DNA of 64,000 nt, from assembly GCA_963776225.1 (NCBI GenBank), contig CAVZLL010000003.1, positions 496,001-560,000 on the forward strand. Reading direction: 5' to 3'. Numbering within the stretch: the stretch's first letter is position 1; each line of letters starts with the position of its first letter. Made by a program: the position numbers and the translations under genes. Under the pieces are notes generated by a model, which was not told the DNA's origin, ran no database searches, and saw nothing but the letters and a program-made list of their open reading frames with translations. Positions 10,101 to 18,696 of the stretch are shown piece by piece. The DNA comes from Bog-756 sp963776225 (GTDB lineage Bacteria > Actinomycetota > Acidimicrobiia > Acidimicrobiales > RAAP-2).

Positions 10101-10205
10101 GGAGCACTGCATTCGGCTCCCACCGTCGTCAACGGCGAGGTGTTCGTCACCGGTGAGAGTGGGGCGATTCAGTGCTACACCATTCCCACACAACCGCCGG
10201 TCTGA
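7119..10205 (+). CDS. Secreted PQQ-type beta-propeller protein with Ig-like insert
   Basis: 1028 aa from GTG 7119, preceded by a GGGGGG stretch. The N-terminus has Arg residues followed by a hydrophobic signal segment (residues about 9-28). Two blocks of PQQ/BamB-like WD-type blades, about 50-450 and 680-1020, repeat units such as AINTGTGKLTW, ALNATTGTLVW and ALNETSGSTIW. Between them sit Ig/IPT-like beta domains (about 455-660), including FTITGSGFAHGERVTL. Such proteins are extracytoplasmic; most do not bind PQQ and act as binding or scaffold proteins. No dehydrogenase residues were recognised. The gene stands alone, with its own promoter region at 6935-7118. Confidence 0.75.
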   Translation: MNDRIERAIRLAAVGTVVLAALGIASRAGVQTSGASPRPATAPAYTWPEIHQNPQLTGVSDDPSLSTTDAGGLGVRWMENTGSQALGSPVVGWDASHNRTLVLVPNDAGYLIAYDRSTGLPVWSDPFASGIVSTPLIEGSNVWIGPLSGGRLYKLNLSTGATECSAPVTDANGQYIESEPTLATPPGGRSTVYIGAVDNGVTSGPLTAVNEADCTIDFSVSYEPVSPSTGIWDPISYGVDATGEPLVLYGTSNPDSEVYVVDAITGALVWHDATAGTGAGDYDVGAGIVVSPPGVNGFADGVAYVDTKAGIMYALDLTTGSLIWQYHFGGVTLSTAALSGTNLVFGISGNSEPQGGVIDLNAVSGALQWQFTAGAEVDSSPAIVGPTGRQIVAFGDVNGEFYVISLAAGALLYHYQTGQAISASPCETNGNLIISSADGYVYDFAVGGGNDTPPTTAVSSPADSSSVANPNGKLTIRGSATSASDISKVSVFIQEGGSTGRWWDGATGSWSAAPCPDPAALAAPGTTQTSWSVTVPVGTGGGLLEVLASAVNASGIADRSAEEGVATAARSTFTVLPSTTAPKLSASARFIAPDAGFTITGSGFAHGERVTLTLGKTTLESLTASSSGTIGSTTVTLPASVAFGPQSLTATGAISKKSTTTGIYVSNAWNQFQQSSLHQGNDPNDGDFSRATALGPKTFLEQAWSFVAAAPIVGSVAVVDDRAYAADTGGAVYAVNVGTGRQMWTYHDSGSPITGTPAVTSGSVIVGTAAGRVIAINTGTGKLTWTTVVGHGAIESAPTFDGTDVYVASEDGYLSALNATTGTLVWTATLTGAPGASSPAVDPSAGVVAVGDASGDVSAFSTTAGTPLWTSATGGAVSDSPVISGGMVFIGSSDGDVLALNETSGSTIWSYSVGEPVSASPALIAGMLVVGAPNGTEVYLDPATGAVAYDYSLGGSVTGIGGAQDFVTTDLASGTVVGSKYLNFQPKAWTASTGGALHSAPTVVNGEVFVTGESGAIQCYTIPTQPPV

Positions 10206-10279
10206 CCGCCGCATCCTCTCAAGACCGCCGGTCGTGCGGTGGTATCGCTGCAACCGACGAGGGCCGGCCAAGGCTACGT

Positions 10280-11275
10280 TCACCGACGACGCCCAACACT
10301 TCTGAATCGGTGCCCGATACGACGTAGGGCCCCACCGCGAGCGGACGTCACGGTGAATGTGACCGGACTGACGCCGTTGGTGTGTAGCTGGTCCGTGAAG
10401 GGGTCGCCTGGTACAACCCTGCCTGCCACCGGCGCGAGCTGGGCGATCGCTGTCGAATCAGTGAAGATCGCAGTGGTCGCGTGGCCGAATCCCACGCTGA
10501 ATGTGGCTGACTGAGTAGTCAGGTTCTCGCTCACCAGGTCACCCGTCGGGATGGCCTCGATCGCACTCACGTAGTAGGTCGGGTTTGACTCCTCGGTCAC
10601 GGTGACCTGACCTGGGGGAGCTACGACATCTCCACTACACGCGGAGTCTTGGGCGAGATTGATGGACACTCTCTTGCTCCAGAGGCTGCCCGAGATGAGG
10701 GACGTGAGCGTGAAGTTGAACGATCCCTGGACACCAGAATCCGCCGCCATCACGCACACTTCGATGGCAGGGCACAGGTAGGGGATGGCAATAGCGTTGG
10801 TATAGGTGACGATGGTCGTTCCCGATGTGCCGATCGTTGCTGCAATCGGCGGCACTACTCCTGAGCATTGTCCATACTTCTTGGTGGTCACGGTCTGTCC
10901 ACTCTGCACAGTTACCTGATTGATGACGGTGCCCAACGTCGTCCGCTCCCCGACGTGCACCGTGGTCCCGACTTGATATTTCGTCACTCCACCGCAGCTC
11001 GTACCGGGCCTCGTCCCAGCATCCAGGGTGAACGGACCGATGTAGCTGTTGCTGCTGTGCTCAATGAAATGGAACGGCTGACCGACCAGACTTGGTGAGT
11101 TGGCCGCAGCGACGCTGCACACTTCCAGGTTGCCCGTTGCCCTTTTAGTGGTGGCACTGGCACCGTCGAGGTGGCCGGTGCCCCCGACGACCAGCGTGAT
11201 CACCAACGTCGACGCGACGACCGCCACGGCTCCGACGGATCTGCTCCCGATTCCCCTGCCGCTCAGTCGTGACAT
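10280..11275 (-). CDS. Secreted surface protein of unknown function
   Basis: 331 aa from ATG 11275, with GGCAGGGA 5-6 nt upstream; a GTG at 11317 is a weaker alternative. A signal sequence (AVVASTLVITLVVGG) ends near residue 35. The mature part is rich in Thr, Ser and Val, with evenly spaced Cys pairs that could form disulfides. TVHVGERTTLGTVINQVTV and VTVTEESNPTYYVSAIEA look like prealbumin/SpaA-type or Ig-like beta repeats found in actinobacterial wall proteins. No LPxTG anchor and no enzymatic motif were found. It is convergent with the beta-propeller gene. Confidence 0.6.
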   Translation of the reverse strand: MSRLSGRGIGSRSVGAVAVVASTLVITLVVGGTGHLDGASATTKRATGNLEVCSVAAANSPSLVGQPFHFIEHSSNSYIGPFTLDAGTRPGTSCGGVTKYQVGTTVHVGERTTLGTVINQVTVQSGQTVTTKKYGQCSGVVPPIAATIGTSGTTIVTYTNAIAIPYLCPAIEVCVMAADSGVQGSFNFTLTSLISGSLWSKRVSINLAQDSACSGDVVAPPGQVTVTEESNPTYYVSAIEAIPTGDLVSENLTTQSATFSVGFGHATTAIFTDSTAIAQLAPVAGRVVPGDPFTDQLHTNGVSPVTFTVTSARGGALRRIGHRFRSVGRRR

Positions 11276-11505
11276 GGAGTCCCTGCCTCTCGCACGCTGT
11301 CGGATGAGCTTCCGCACGCAATCACCCGATCCGAGAGGAGGCTAGACCGGAAGAGGGCGCCCCGCTCATGGAAAGAAACCGAGTTCACTCGTCGTGGCGG
11401 TTGTCTCCCGCTGTGCGCACAGGTGATCGCGCGCCGGGTCCTCGGGGGCCGCTGTGTCGTTCGCCTTCGAAGGCAATCCAAGGAGGACCACCTCCTCCGC
11501 AGTCA

Positions 11506-12510
11506 GTGCGTAGTGTCTGGCCTATCGGACCACGAGATTCACGTAGCGTCGCCAGCGTCATTGCGCTCTTGCTGATGGGCGTTATGGCTTCAGCCTGCGG
11601 TTCTTCGTCGAACACTGCGCCGTCGGCCACCACGGCCACACCGACTTCGGCATCTTCCGGCACCACTGGGCCAAGTGGCAATCGTTACTGCGGTAGTAAG
11701 AGCGGCACCCCGACCACCATGAAGCTGGTGGTCATCTATGAGGAGAACCACGACGCCTCGTCCATCTACGGGTCGTCGTCGGCACCAAACATCAACACGT
11801 ACGCCTCCGACTGTGGGTCGGCTCAGAACTACCTGGCGCTGACCCACCCATCTCTACCCAACTACATGGCTTCTACATCGGGACTGTCCTACGCCACGTT
11901 CCCATGGAACGTCGACTGTGACCCCGGCGGCATCTGCCTCACCCACAACGACAATGTCTTCCACCAGGTGGGGCCGCAAGGCTGGAAGGCATTTGCCGAG
12001 TCGATGTCGGCAAACTGCTCCAACACGGGTGACGCGTATGCCTCCAAGCACAACCCCGCCGAGTACTACATCGACATAGGGGCCCAGTGCCCGAAGAATG
12101 ATGTGTCGTTGGGCAGCACCAGTGCGGGCTCGCTGCACAGCGAAGTAGTGGCTGGAACGCTGCCGAGGTTCTCGACGGTCACACCGAACCTCGACCACGA
12201 CATGCACGACGGAACCATCGCCCAGGGGGACACCTGGCTGGCAAGCTGGATTCCCCAGATCACCGCAGGTCCGGACTACCAGTCGGGCCGCCTGACCATC
12301 ATCGTGGTCTGGGACGAGGGTTCGGGTGAGGGCAATGTCGCCAGCACCGTGGCAATGATCGCCATGTCCCCTTACGTCATCCCCGGCACGAAGTCGTCCA
12401 TCTACTTCACCCACTACAGCGTCCTGAAGGCAGCCGAAGACGTGGCTGGGGTGCCCGAGCTGGCCGGAGCCGCCCATGCCAACAGCCTGCGGACGGCCTT
12501 CGGCTTCTGA
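11506..12510 (+). CDS. Secreted phosphoesterase (acid phosphatase/phospholipase C-like) lipoprotein
   Basis: The N-terminal hydrophobic stretch VASVIALLLMGVMASAC ends in a lipobox (ASAC), so the protein is probably a membrane-anchored lipoprotein. The mature domain matches the phosphoesterase family PF04185: VVIYEENHD, THPSLPNYMASTSG, TPNLDHDMHDG and VVWDEGSGEG supply Asn, His and Asp/Glu metal and catalytic residues. Family members hydrolyse phosphate monoesters or phospholipids outside the cell. The start is uncertain: GTG 11506 places the signal peptide properly, while ATG 11368 in the same frame would add 46 residues. An AGGAGG-ACCA-CCTCCT hairpin at 11480-11495 lies just upstream. Confidence 0.78.
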   Translation: MRSVWPIGPRDSRSVASVIALLLMGVMASACGSSSNTAPSATTATPTSASSGTTGPSGNRYCGSKSGTPTTMKLVVIYEENHDASSIYGSSSAPNINTYASDCGSAQNYLALTHPSLPNYMASTSGLSYATFPWNVDCDPGGICLTHNDNVFHQVGPQGWKAFAESMSANCSNTGDAYASKHNPAEYYIDIGAQCPKNDVSLGSTSAGSLHSEVVAGTLPRFSTVTPNLDHDMHDGTIAQGDTWLASWIPQITAGPDYQSGRLTIIVVWDEGSGEGNVASTVAMIAMSPYVIPGTKSSIYFTHYSVLKAAEDVAGVPELAGAAHANSLRTAFGF

Positions 12511-12520
12511 TGACCCTCGT

Positions 12521-12544
12521 GGCCCGGACTCGGGCCGTTGGTTT
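12521..12544 (+). terminator. Putative intrinsic terminator of the phosphoesterase gene
   Basis: Ten bases after the phosphoesterase stop, GGCCCG and CGGGCC form a 6-bp stem with a GACT loop, followed by GTTGGTTT. The stem is strong, but the T tract is interrupted by G residues. Confidence 0.45.
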
Positions 12545-12616
12545 CCAGTTCGTCAAACGAGGACGCCCCGAGGACTGGCTCTGACGATCCTGCATTCAAC
12601 CCTCGTCACAGGGGTT

Positions 12617-13018
<402 letters not shown>

Positions 13019-13164
13019 CTCCATCGTCCCACAGGCTGCGCCGGCCCAGCACATGGCCCTCCGGGGCTGAACGGACGCCCGCTCCGTGGTCATGAGCACG
13101 CCCGCACCTGCTGGCCGCGGCCACCGTCGGTCTCCCCGTCTCACCGGGGTTCTAACCTGGCGTC

Positions 13165-14640
13165 GTGTCCCTCGAATCCCGGGCCCGCCGCCTCATCACC
13201 GAGCATCCCGAGCACGCTGAGCAGGACGGCGCCGACGCCCTCACCATCGCCGGTCTCTACGCCCGCATCGATCGCGCGCTCAGGGAGGCGCTGCCCGGAA
13301 AGCTGTGGGTCTCGGGTGAGATCCGCTCCCTCAGCGTGAGCTCACGTGGACACTGCTATCTCGATCTGGTCGACCCGAGACACGCTCACGACGACGGCAC
13401 ACCGGTCCTCAAGGTGGTCTGCTGGTCCAGCCGCTGGCGCACCGTGCGCATCACCCTCGACCGGCTCGGCATCACTCTCGACTCGGGCATGGTGGTGCGG
13501 GTGCGCGGCGAGGCACAGCTCTACAAGCCCCGGGGCGACATCAGCTTCATCCTCTCCGAGCTCGACACCGACGCCCTCCTCGGCAAGGTGGCCGCCGAGC
13601 GCGCGCGCCTGATCAAGGCGCTCGTCGACGAGGACCTCTTCGACCGCAACCGCCGCATCGCCGTTCCCCGTGTTCCGATCCGGATCGGGCTGGTGGCCAG
13701 CCCCGAGACCGAGGGCTGCCGGGATTTCCTCGGCGGGCTCGAGGGCTCCGGCATGGCCTTCGAGGTCGCGCTGGTGCCCACCCGTGTGCAGGGGCGCCGG
13801 GCGGCCGTGGCGGTCGCCGCGGCGATCACCCGGCTCCAGCGTCGCGACCGTGACGTCATCGTCGTGGTCCGGGGTGGTGGCTCGAAGGCCGACCTGGGCA
13901 CCTTCGACGCCGAGCCGGTGGCCCGGGCCATCGCCACCTCCGACACCCCGGTGTGGACGGGCATCGGACACACCGGGGACCAGTCGGTGGCGGACGAGGT
14001 CGCCAACCGCTCCTTCATCACCCCGACCGAGTGCGGGCAGGAGCTCGCCCGGCTCGTCGTCGAGTTCTGGCGGTCCGGCATGGAGGCGGGCGTCATTGCC
14101 GCACGGATGGCCGAGGACGAGATCGCCCGCGCACAACGCGGTCTCGACCGCAACCGTCACCGCACGGCGAGGGGAACACGCTCCCAGCTCGACCGCCATG
14201 CCGACCGGCTCGGACACCGTGCGCGCATCCTGCGCGGTGTCGGCCGCGGGCAGCTGGACGCCCACGCCCAACGCCTGACCGCCCGATGCGGCCTGCTCGG
14301 CCGCGCAGCCGAACGTGGCCTGCGCACCGAGGAGGAGGTGTTCCTCGGCGCCACCCGCCGGCTGGCCGCGCTCCCCGGCCGGCACCTCGGCACGGAGGAC
14401 CTCCGCCTCGCCCAGTGGCGGCGTCTCCTCGGTGCCTACGACTACCGGCGCCAGCTCGAGCGGGGGTACTCGGTGACCCGCGACGCTTCGGGCGCGGTGG
14501 TCCGCACGGCGGCCGGCCTGGTTCCGGGTGCCGGGCTGGTCACCCTCCTCTCCGACGGCGAGGTGTCCTCCACCGTCACTTCGCTCCACGTGCCAGCGGA
14601 CGAGGATCTCGGAACCGACCTCGACGAAGGGACGACATGA
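13165..14640 (+). CDS. xseA: Exodeoxyribonuclease VII large subunit
   Basis: 491 aa from GTG 13165. The N-terminal OB-fold domain includes LWVSGEIRSLSVSSRGHCYLDL, followed by the exonuclease VII catalytic core with RIGLVASP, VVVRGGGSKADLGTFD and TGIGHTGDQSVADEVANRSF. The C-terminus is helical and ends in QLERGYSVTRD, as usual for XseA. With XseB it degrades single-stranded DNA from both ends. It ends in a 4-base ATGA overlap with xseB, so the two are translationally coupled. It is divergent from rnpB across 146 bp. Confidence 0.95.
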   Translation: MSLESRARRLITEHPEHAEQDGADALTIAGLYARIDRALREALPGKLWVSGEIRSLSVSSRGHCYLDLVDPRHAHDDGTPVLKVVCWSSRWRTVRITLDRLGITLDSGMVVRVRGEAQLYKPRGDISFILSELDTDALLGKVAAERARLIKALVDEDLFDRNRRIAVPRVPIRIGLVASPETEGCRDFLGGLEGSGMAFEVALVPTRVQGRRAAVAVAAAITRLQRRDRDVIVVVRGGGSKADLGTFDAEPVARAIATSDTPVWTGIGHTGDQSVADEVANRSFITPTECGQELARLVVEFWRSGMEAGVIAARMAEDEIARAQRGLDRNRHRTARGTRSQLDRHADRLGHRARILRGVGRGQLDAHAQRLTARCGLLGRAAERGLRTEEEVFLGATRRLAALPGRHLGTEDLRLAQWRRLLGAYDYRRQLERGYSVTRDASGAVVRTAAGLVPGAGLVTLLSDGEVSSTVTSLHVPADEDLGTDLDEGTT

Positions 14641-14993
14641 TGGCGACACGTGCACAGGGCGAGGGCGGGCCCGGGACGCCGGAGGTGTCCGGGCTCACCT
14701 ACTCGGACGCCGGCGCGGAGCTCGACGCGATCATCCAGGAGTTCGAGACCGGAGTGGTCGACGTCGACCGGCTGGTCGAGCGCCTGGAGCGGGCGACCGA
14801 CATCGTCGACGAGCTCGATCGCCGCCTCCGCCGCACCCGTATGCGGGTCGAGGAGCTGGTACCCCGACTCGAGGCGGTCGGCCGCGACGAAGCCGGCGCC
14901 GGCCCGCTCGGCGACGACGAGACCGGTCCCGAGCCTCCCGACACTCCCGTCCGGGACGGCGACGTTCAGGATGATCCCCAGGGGCTGTTCTGA
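14637..14993 (+). CDS. xseB: Exodeoxyribonuclease VII small subunit
   Basis: 118 aa starting at one of two adjacent ATGs (14637/14640) that overlap the xseA stop. LTYSDAGAELDAIIQEFETG, then VDVDRLVERLERATDIVDEL, gives the two-helix coiled hairpin of XseB. The C-terminal 35 residues are an acidic Pro-rich tail absent from short homologs. Adjacency to xseA supports the call. Confidence 0.92.
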   Translation: MMATRAQGEGGPGTPEVSGLTYSDAGAELDAIIQEFETGVVDVDRLVERLERATDIVDELDRRLRRTRMRVEELVPRLEAVGRDEAGAGPLGDDETGPEPPDTPVRDGDVQDDPQGLF

Positions 14994-15005
14994 GGGCCTC
15001 CGCCC

Positions 15006-16601
15006 TCAGCCGATGTTGCGTTCCCGGCCGGCCCAGTAGGGGGCGCGAAGGTCGCGCTTGAGCACCTTGCCCGACGGGTTGCGGGGCAACGCCTCGGTGA
15101 AGTCGATCGAGGTCGGACACTTGTAATGGGCCAGCCGGTCGCGAGTGGCAGCCAGGATGTCCGCCGCGAGCGCCTCGTCGTCGTCGGACGCGTCCGGGGC
15201 GCGGACCACGATCGCCTTGACCGTCTCGCCCCACCGTTCGTCGGGCACTCCGATCACCGCGGCGTCGGCGACCGCAGGATGGGCGAGCAGCGCATTTTCC
15301 ACTTCGGCCGGGTAGACGTTCTCTCCCCCCGAGACGATCATGTCCTTGATCCGGTCGTGCAGGAAGAGATACCCCTCCTCGTCGAGCCATCCGGCGTCAC
15401 CGGTGCGGAACCACCCGTCTCCGGTCACCACCGCGCCGGTCTCGTCCGGCTTGTTCCAGTAGCCGAGCATGTTCTGTGAGGACCGGGTGACCAACTCGCC
15501 GACCTCCCCCGGTGGCCGCTCGTCGCCGGTGGCCGGGTCCACGATCCTGAGCTCGACATGGTCGAAGGCACGGCCCGCCGAGCGGAGGAGATGTGCCCGT
15601 GGGCCGTCGGGGTCGTGGTCCGCCGCCACCAGCGCGGTGATCGCCCCGGTCGTCTCGGTCAGACCGTAGAGCTGGACGAACTCACAGCCCAGGGCCTGCA
15701 TCGACCGCACCAGGACGTCCTCGCTGATCGGCGACGCGCCGTAGAACACGGTCCGCAGCGAGCGCACGTCGGCGGTCGCAAGTTCCGGCGTGGCCAGCAG
15801 GAGCATCAGCACCGCGGGCACCACGAAGGTCTCGGTGACCCGGTGGGCCTCGACGATCCGGAGGATGGCGACCGGATCGATGTCCCGCACGACGACCGAG
15901 TGCCCACCCCCGGACATCCCCGACAGTGCCCAACCGGTGCCTCCGATGTGGAACACCGGCATGGCCACCATCGAGACCGTGTCCTCCCCGATGTAGAAGA
16001 GCTCGCCCGCATTGGACAGGATCGTCGCGAGATTGCCGCCGGTGATCATGACCCCTTTGGGCAGCCCGGTGGTCCCCGACGTATACAGCTGGGTGACCAC
16101 GTCCCCGGCCTCGGGCTCGAACCCCGGGTCGGTGGGAGATGGCTCCGACGAACCGTCCCGCCACTCGGCGAGATCCTGGAGCGGCACCCAGTGGCGGACA
16201 GTGGTGTTGAGGCCGGCCATCTCCTTGACAGCGGCCCGGTAGTCGTCGCCATAGAACAGCACTCCGGCTCCCGCGTCCTCCACGACACCTGCCATCTCGT
16301 CCGGGGCGAGACGCCAGTTGACCGCCACGCTGACCGCTCCCATCAGGGCGCAACCGAAGAGCACTTCGAAGTACCCGATGCAGTTGCGGTCGAGGAAGGC
16401 GACCCGTTCGCCCGGTACGACCCCGCTCGCGGCAAGCGCGCTGGCCATCCGGATGGCGTCGTCGTACATGGCGCCCCAGGTCACGGTCCGGTCGTCCTGG
16501 GTGAGCATCGGCGCGTCGGGTCGCGTGGTCCCCCAGTGCCGGAGCATCGCGCCCGCCGACCGGAGATGGCGGCCGCCGGCGGGACTGCTCTGGTCGGTCA
16601 T
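15006..16601 (-). CDS. FadD-type acyl-CoA synthetase
   Basis: 531 aa from ATG 16601, preceded by GGAGGG. The adenylate-forming core has the P-loop YTSGTTGLPKG near residue 180, the QLYGLTETTG motif, GWFRTGDAGWLDEEGY, and the C-terminal GGENVYPAEVE and catalytic-lysine segment NPSGKVLKRDL. It activates a carboxylic acid to acyl-AMP and then acyl-CoA. Substrate specificity cannot be read; medium- or long-chain, or ring acids, are possible. It is divergent from a metal hydrolase and convergent with xseB, with no operon partner. Confidence 0.88.
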   Translation of the reverse strand: MTDQSSPAGGRHLRSAGAMLRHWGTTRPDAPMLTQDDRTVTWGAMYDDAIRMASALAASGVVPGERVAFLDRNCIGYFEVLFGCALMGAVSVAVNWRLAPDEMAGVVEDAGAGVLFYGDDYRAAVKEMAGLNTTVRHWVPLQDLAEWRDGSSEPSPTDPGFEPEAGDVVTQLYTSGTTGLPKGVMITGGNLATILSNAGELFYIGEDTVSMVAMPVFHIGGTGWALSGMSGGGHSVVVRDIDPVAILRIVEAHRVTETFVVPAVLMLLLATPELATADVRSLRTVFYGASPISEDVLVRSMQALGCEFVQLYGLTETTGAITALVAADHDPDGPRAHLLRSAGRAFDHVELRIVDPATGDERPPGEVGELVTRSSQNMLGYWNKPDETGAVVTGDGWFRTGDAGWLDEEGYLFLHDRIKDMIVSGGENVYPAEVENALLAHPAVADAAVIGVPDERWGETVKAIVVRAPDASDDDEALAADILAATRDRLAHYKCPTSIDFTEALPRNPSGKVLKRDLRAPYWAGRERNIG

Positions 16602-16682
16602 TTCGTCGTCATCCCTCCGATCGTTCGCAGGAGCGTACTCCGCCCCGCGGCCCGGGTACCTGACGACCCATAAGGTTGGAGC

Positions 16683-17432
16683 ATGAGCGAGCCCACCCCG
16701 GACCCCACCGGCACCCCGACGCCCGACCGGCTGTACTTCCGTCAGCTGCTGGCCGGTCGTGACTTCGCGGCCGGTGACCCGGTGGCCCGCCAGATGGTCA
16801 ACTTCGTCTACCTGGTGGGGGACCGCGAGACGGGGGAGGCGGTCATCGTCGATCCGGCCTACGGCGTGGACGAGCTTCTCGGGATGCTCGCAGCCGACGG
16901 GATGACCTGCATCGGGGTGCTGGCGACCCACTACCACCCTGACCACGTCGGCGGTGACCTGATGGGGTGGAGCATCGAGGGCGTCACCCGGCTGCTCGAG
17001 GTGGCTCCGGTCCCGGTCCACGTCCAGGCCGACGAGGCTCCCTGGGTGGTCCGCTCCACCGGGGTCACCACCGGGGAACTGGCCATCCACCACGGCGGGG
17101 ACGTCGTCCGGGTCGGGGAGGTCCCGATCACCCTCGTCCATACGCCGGGCCACACTCCGGGCAGTCAGTGCTTCCTGGTCGGAGACCGCCTCATCGCTGG
17201 GGACACCCTGTTCCTCGAGGGCTGCGGTCGCACCGATCTTCCGGGCGCGGACCCGGCTGCCATGTACGAGTCGCTCATGACCCGCCTGTCCCGGGTCCCC
17301 GACGACACCATCCTCTACCCCGGTCACCTCTACTCACCCGAGCCCTCGGCGACCATGGGGTACACCCGCGCCCACAACTACGTCTTCCGGCTCCGCACAT
17401 CCGAGCAGTGGATGACCATGTTCGGCGGGTGA
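16683..17432 (+). CDS. Metallo-beta-lactamase-fold hydrolase (glyoxalase II-like)
   Basis: 249 aa with THYHPDHVGGD, the HxHxDH zinc motif, then HTPGHTPGSQCFLV, IAGDTLF with the bridging Asp, and the final ligand in YPGHLYS. That is the full metal set of hydroxyacylglutathione hydrolase/persulfide-dioxygenase-like enzymes. GCGRTDLPGADP is typical of the glyoxalase II/ETHE1 group. The reaction is thioester hydrolysis or persulfide oxidation, undecided. GGTTGGAG serves as RBS, and a ferredoxin-reductase-like gene follows 28 nt later. Confidence 0.85.
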   Translation: MSEPTPDPTGTPTPDRLYFRQLLAGRDFAAGDPVARQMVNFVYLVGDRETGEAVIVDPAYGVDELLGMLAADGMTCIGVLATHYHPDHVGGDLMGWSIEGVTRLLEVAPVPVHVQADEAPWVVRSTGVTTGELAIHHGGDVVRVGEVPITLVHTPGHTPGSQCFLVGDRLIAGDTLFLEGCGRTDLPGADPAAMYESLMTRLSRVPDDTILYPGHLYSPEPSATMGYTRAHNYVFRLRTSEQWMTMFGG

Positions 17433-17460
17433 GTCCGGCCACCACTCTACGATGCCGGTC

Positions 17461-18696
17461 ATGAGCGAAGCCCTTCCCCCGGAGTCGACCGTGGTCGTGG
17501 TCGGTGCGTCCCTGGCCGGCCTCCGGGCAGCCGAGGAGATCCGGCACGAACACCACACCGGCCCGGTGATCATCTGTGGCGACGAGCTGCATGCCCCCTA
17601 CGACCGCCCGCCCCTCTCGAAGCAGCTGCTCGCCGGCAAGTGGGACGTCGCCCGGATCCACCACCACGCTCCCGACGTGCTCGACACCTTGGGGCTCGAG
17701 TTCCGGTTGGGCCGGCGTGCCATCGGGCTCGACATTGACACCCGAACGGTCTCCTTCGACGACGGGACCGACCTCCACTACGACGGGCTGGTGGTGGCCA
17801 CCGGTGCGTCGGCCCGCCGTCTGCCCGGCACCGAGGAAATACGGGGAGTGTTCACCCTGCGCACCCTCGACGACTGCCTCGCGATCATGGCCGGGCTCGC
17901 GGCGGCGGGGCCCGAGCCGAGGGTGGTGGTGGTCGGCGCCGGGTTCATCGGGGCGGAGGTGGCGGCCACCTGCCGGGGGTCGGGCGCCGCGGTCACGCTC
18001 GTCGAGGCGCTCCCCACGCCGATGGGCCGGGTCCTCGGGGACACCATGGGCGCGGTCTGCGCCGACCTCCACCGGTCGCAGGGGGTGACCGTGCACGTGG
18101 GCGTGGGGGTGGACCGGATCCTGGCCGACCCGGGGGGTTCGGACCCGCTCGCCGTGCACCTGGTCGACGGTACCCGCATCCCGGCCGACGTCGTCGTGGT
18201 CGGGATCGGGGTGGCACCCTCGGTGGACTGGTTGGAGGGTTCCGGGCTCGGGATCGACGACGGCGTCCTCTGCGACGGGACGCTGTTCGCCGCCGAGCGG
18301 GTGGTCGCCGCCGGTGACGTCGCCCGGTGGCGGCGACCCGCGACCGGCGCCATGGTCAGGGTCGAGCACTGGACCAATGCCGCCGAAGGTGGCGCCGCCG
18401 CCGCCAGGAACCTGCTCGCCGGGCCGTCCGCCGCTGCGCCCTACGACCCGGTCCCCTTCTTCTGGTCGGACCAGTACACGACCAAGATCCAGATGCTCGG
18501 CCTCCCCTCACCCGATGACGAGGTGGTCGTGGTGGGCGGCTCGCCCGCGGAGCAGAAGCTGATCGCCCTCTACCGGGCGGGGGATCGGCTCGGTGCGGCG
18601 CTGGCCTTCAGCCAGCCACGCCAGCTCATGTCCTACCGGCCCCTGCTGGCAGCCGGTGCGTCCTTCGACGAGGCGCTGGCCCACGCGCGGTCCTGA
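17461..18696 (+). CDS. FAD/NAD-dependent ferredoxin (rubredoxin) reductase
   Basis: About 411 aa from ATG 17461; an upstream ATG at 17452 is possible. Two Rossmann folds are visible: VVVVGASLAGLRAAEEI (FAD) near residue 13 and VVVVGAGFIGAEVAATC (NAD) near 155. APYDRPPLSKQLL and the VVAAGDVARW FAD-tail motif are typical of putidaredoxin/rubredoxin reductases, followed by a C-terminal reductase domain. It passes NAD(P)H electrons to a ferredoxin, for example for P450s such as those at 57.8-60.3 kb. Its last 64 bp overlap the convergent transglutaminase gene. Confidence 0.88.
   Translation: MSEALPPESTVVVVGASLAGLRAAEEIRHEHHTGPVIICGDELHAPYDRPPLSKQLLAGKWDVARIHHHAPDVLDTLGLEFRLGRRAIGLDIDTRTVSFDDGTDLHYDGLVVATGASARRLPGTEEIRGVFTLRTLDDCLAIMAGLAAAGPEPRVVVVGAGFIGAEVAATCRGSGAAVTLVEALPTPMGRVLGDTMGAVCADLHRSQGVTVHVGVGVDRILADPGGSDPLAVHLVDGTRIPADVVVVGIGVAPSVDWLEGSGLGIDDGVLCDGTLFAAERVVAAGDVARWRRPATGAMVRVEHWTNAAEGGAAAARNLLAGPSAAAPYDPVPFFWSDQYTTKIQMLGLPSPDDEVVVVGGSPAEQKLIALYRAGDRLGAALAFSQPRQLMSYRPLLAAGASFDEALAHARS

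Noticed and set aside
12560..12616. Terminator for the RNase P RNA gene
   Set aside because: No convincing stem followed by a T tract was found on the minus strand downstream of the RNA.
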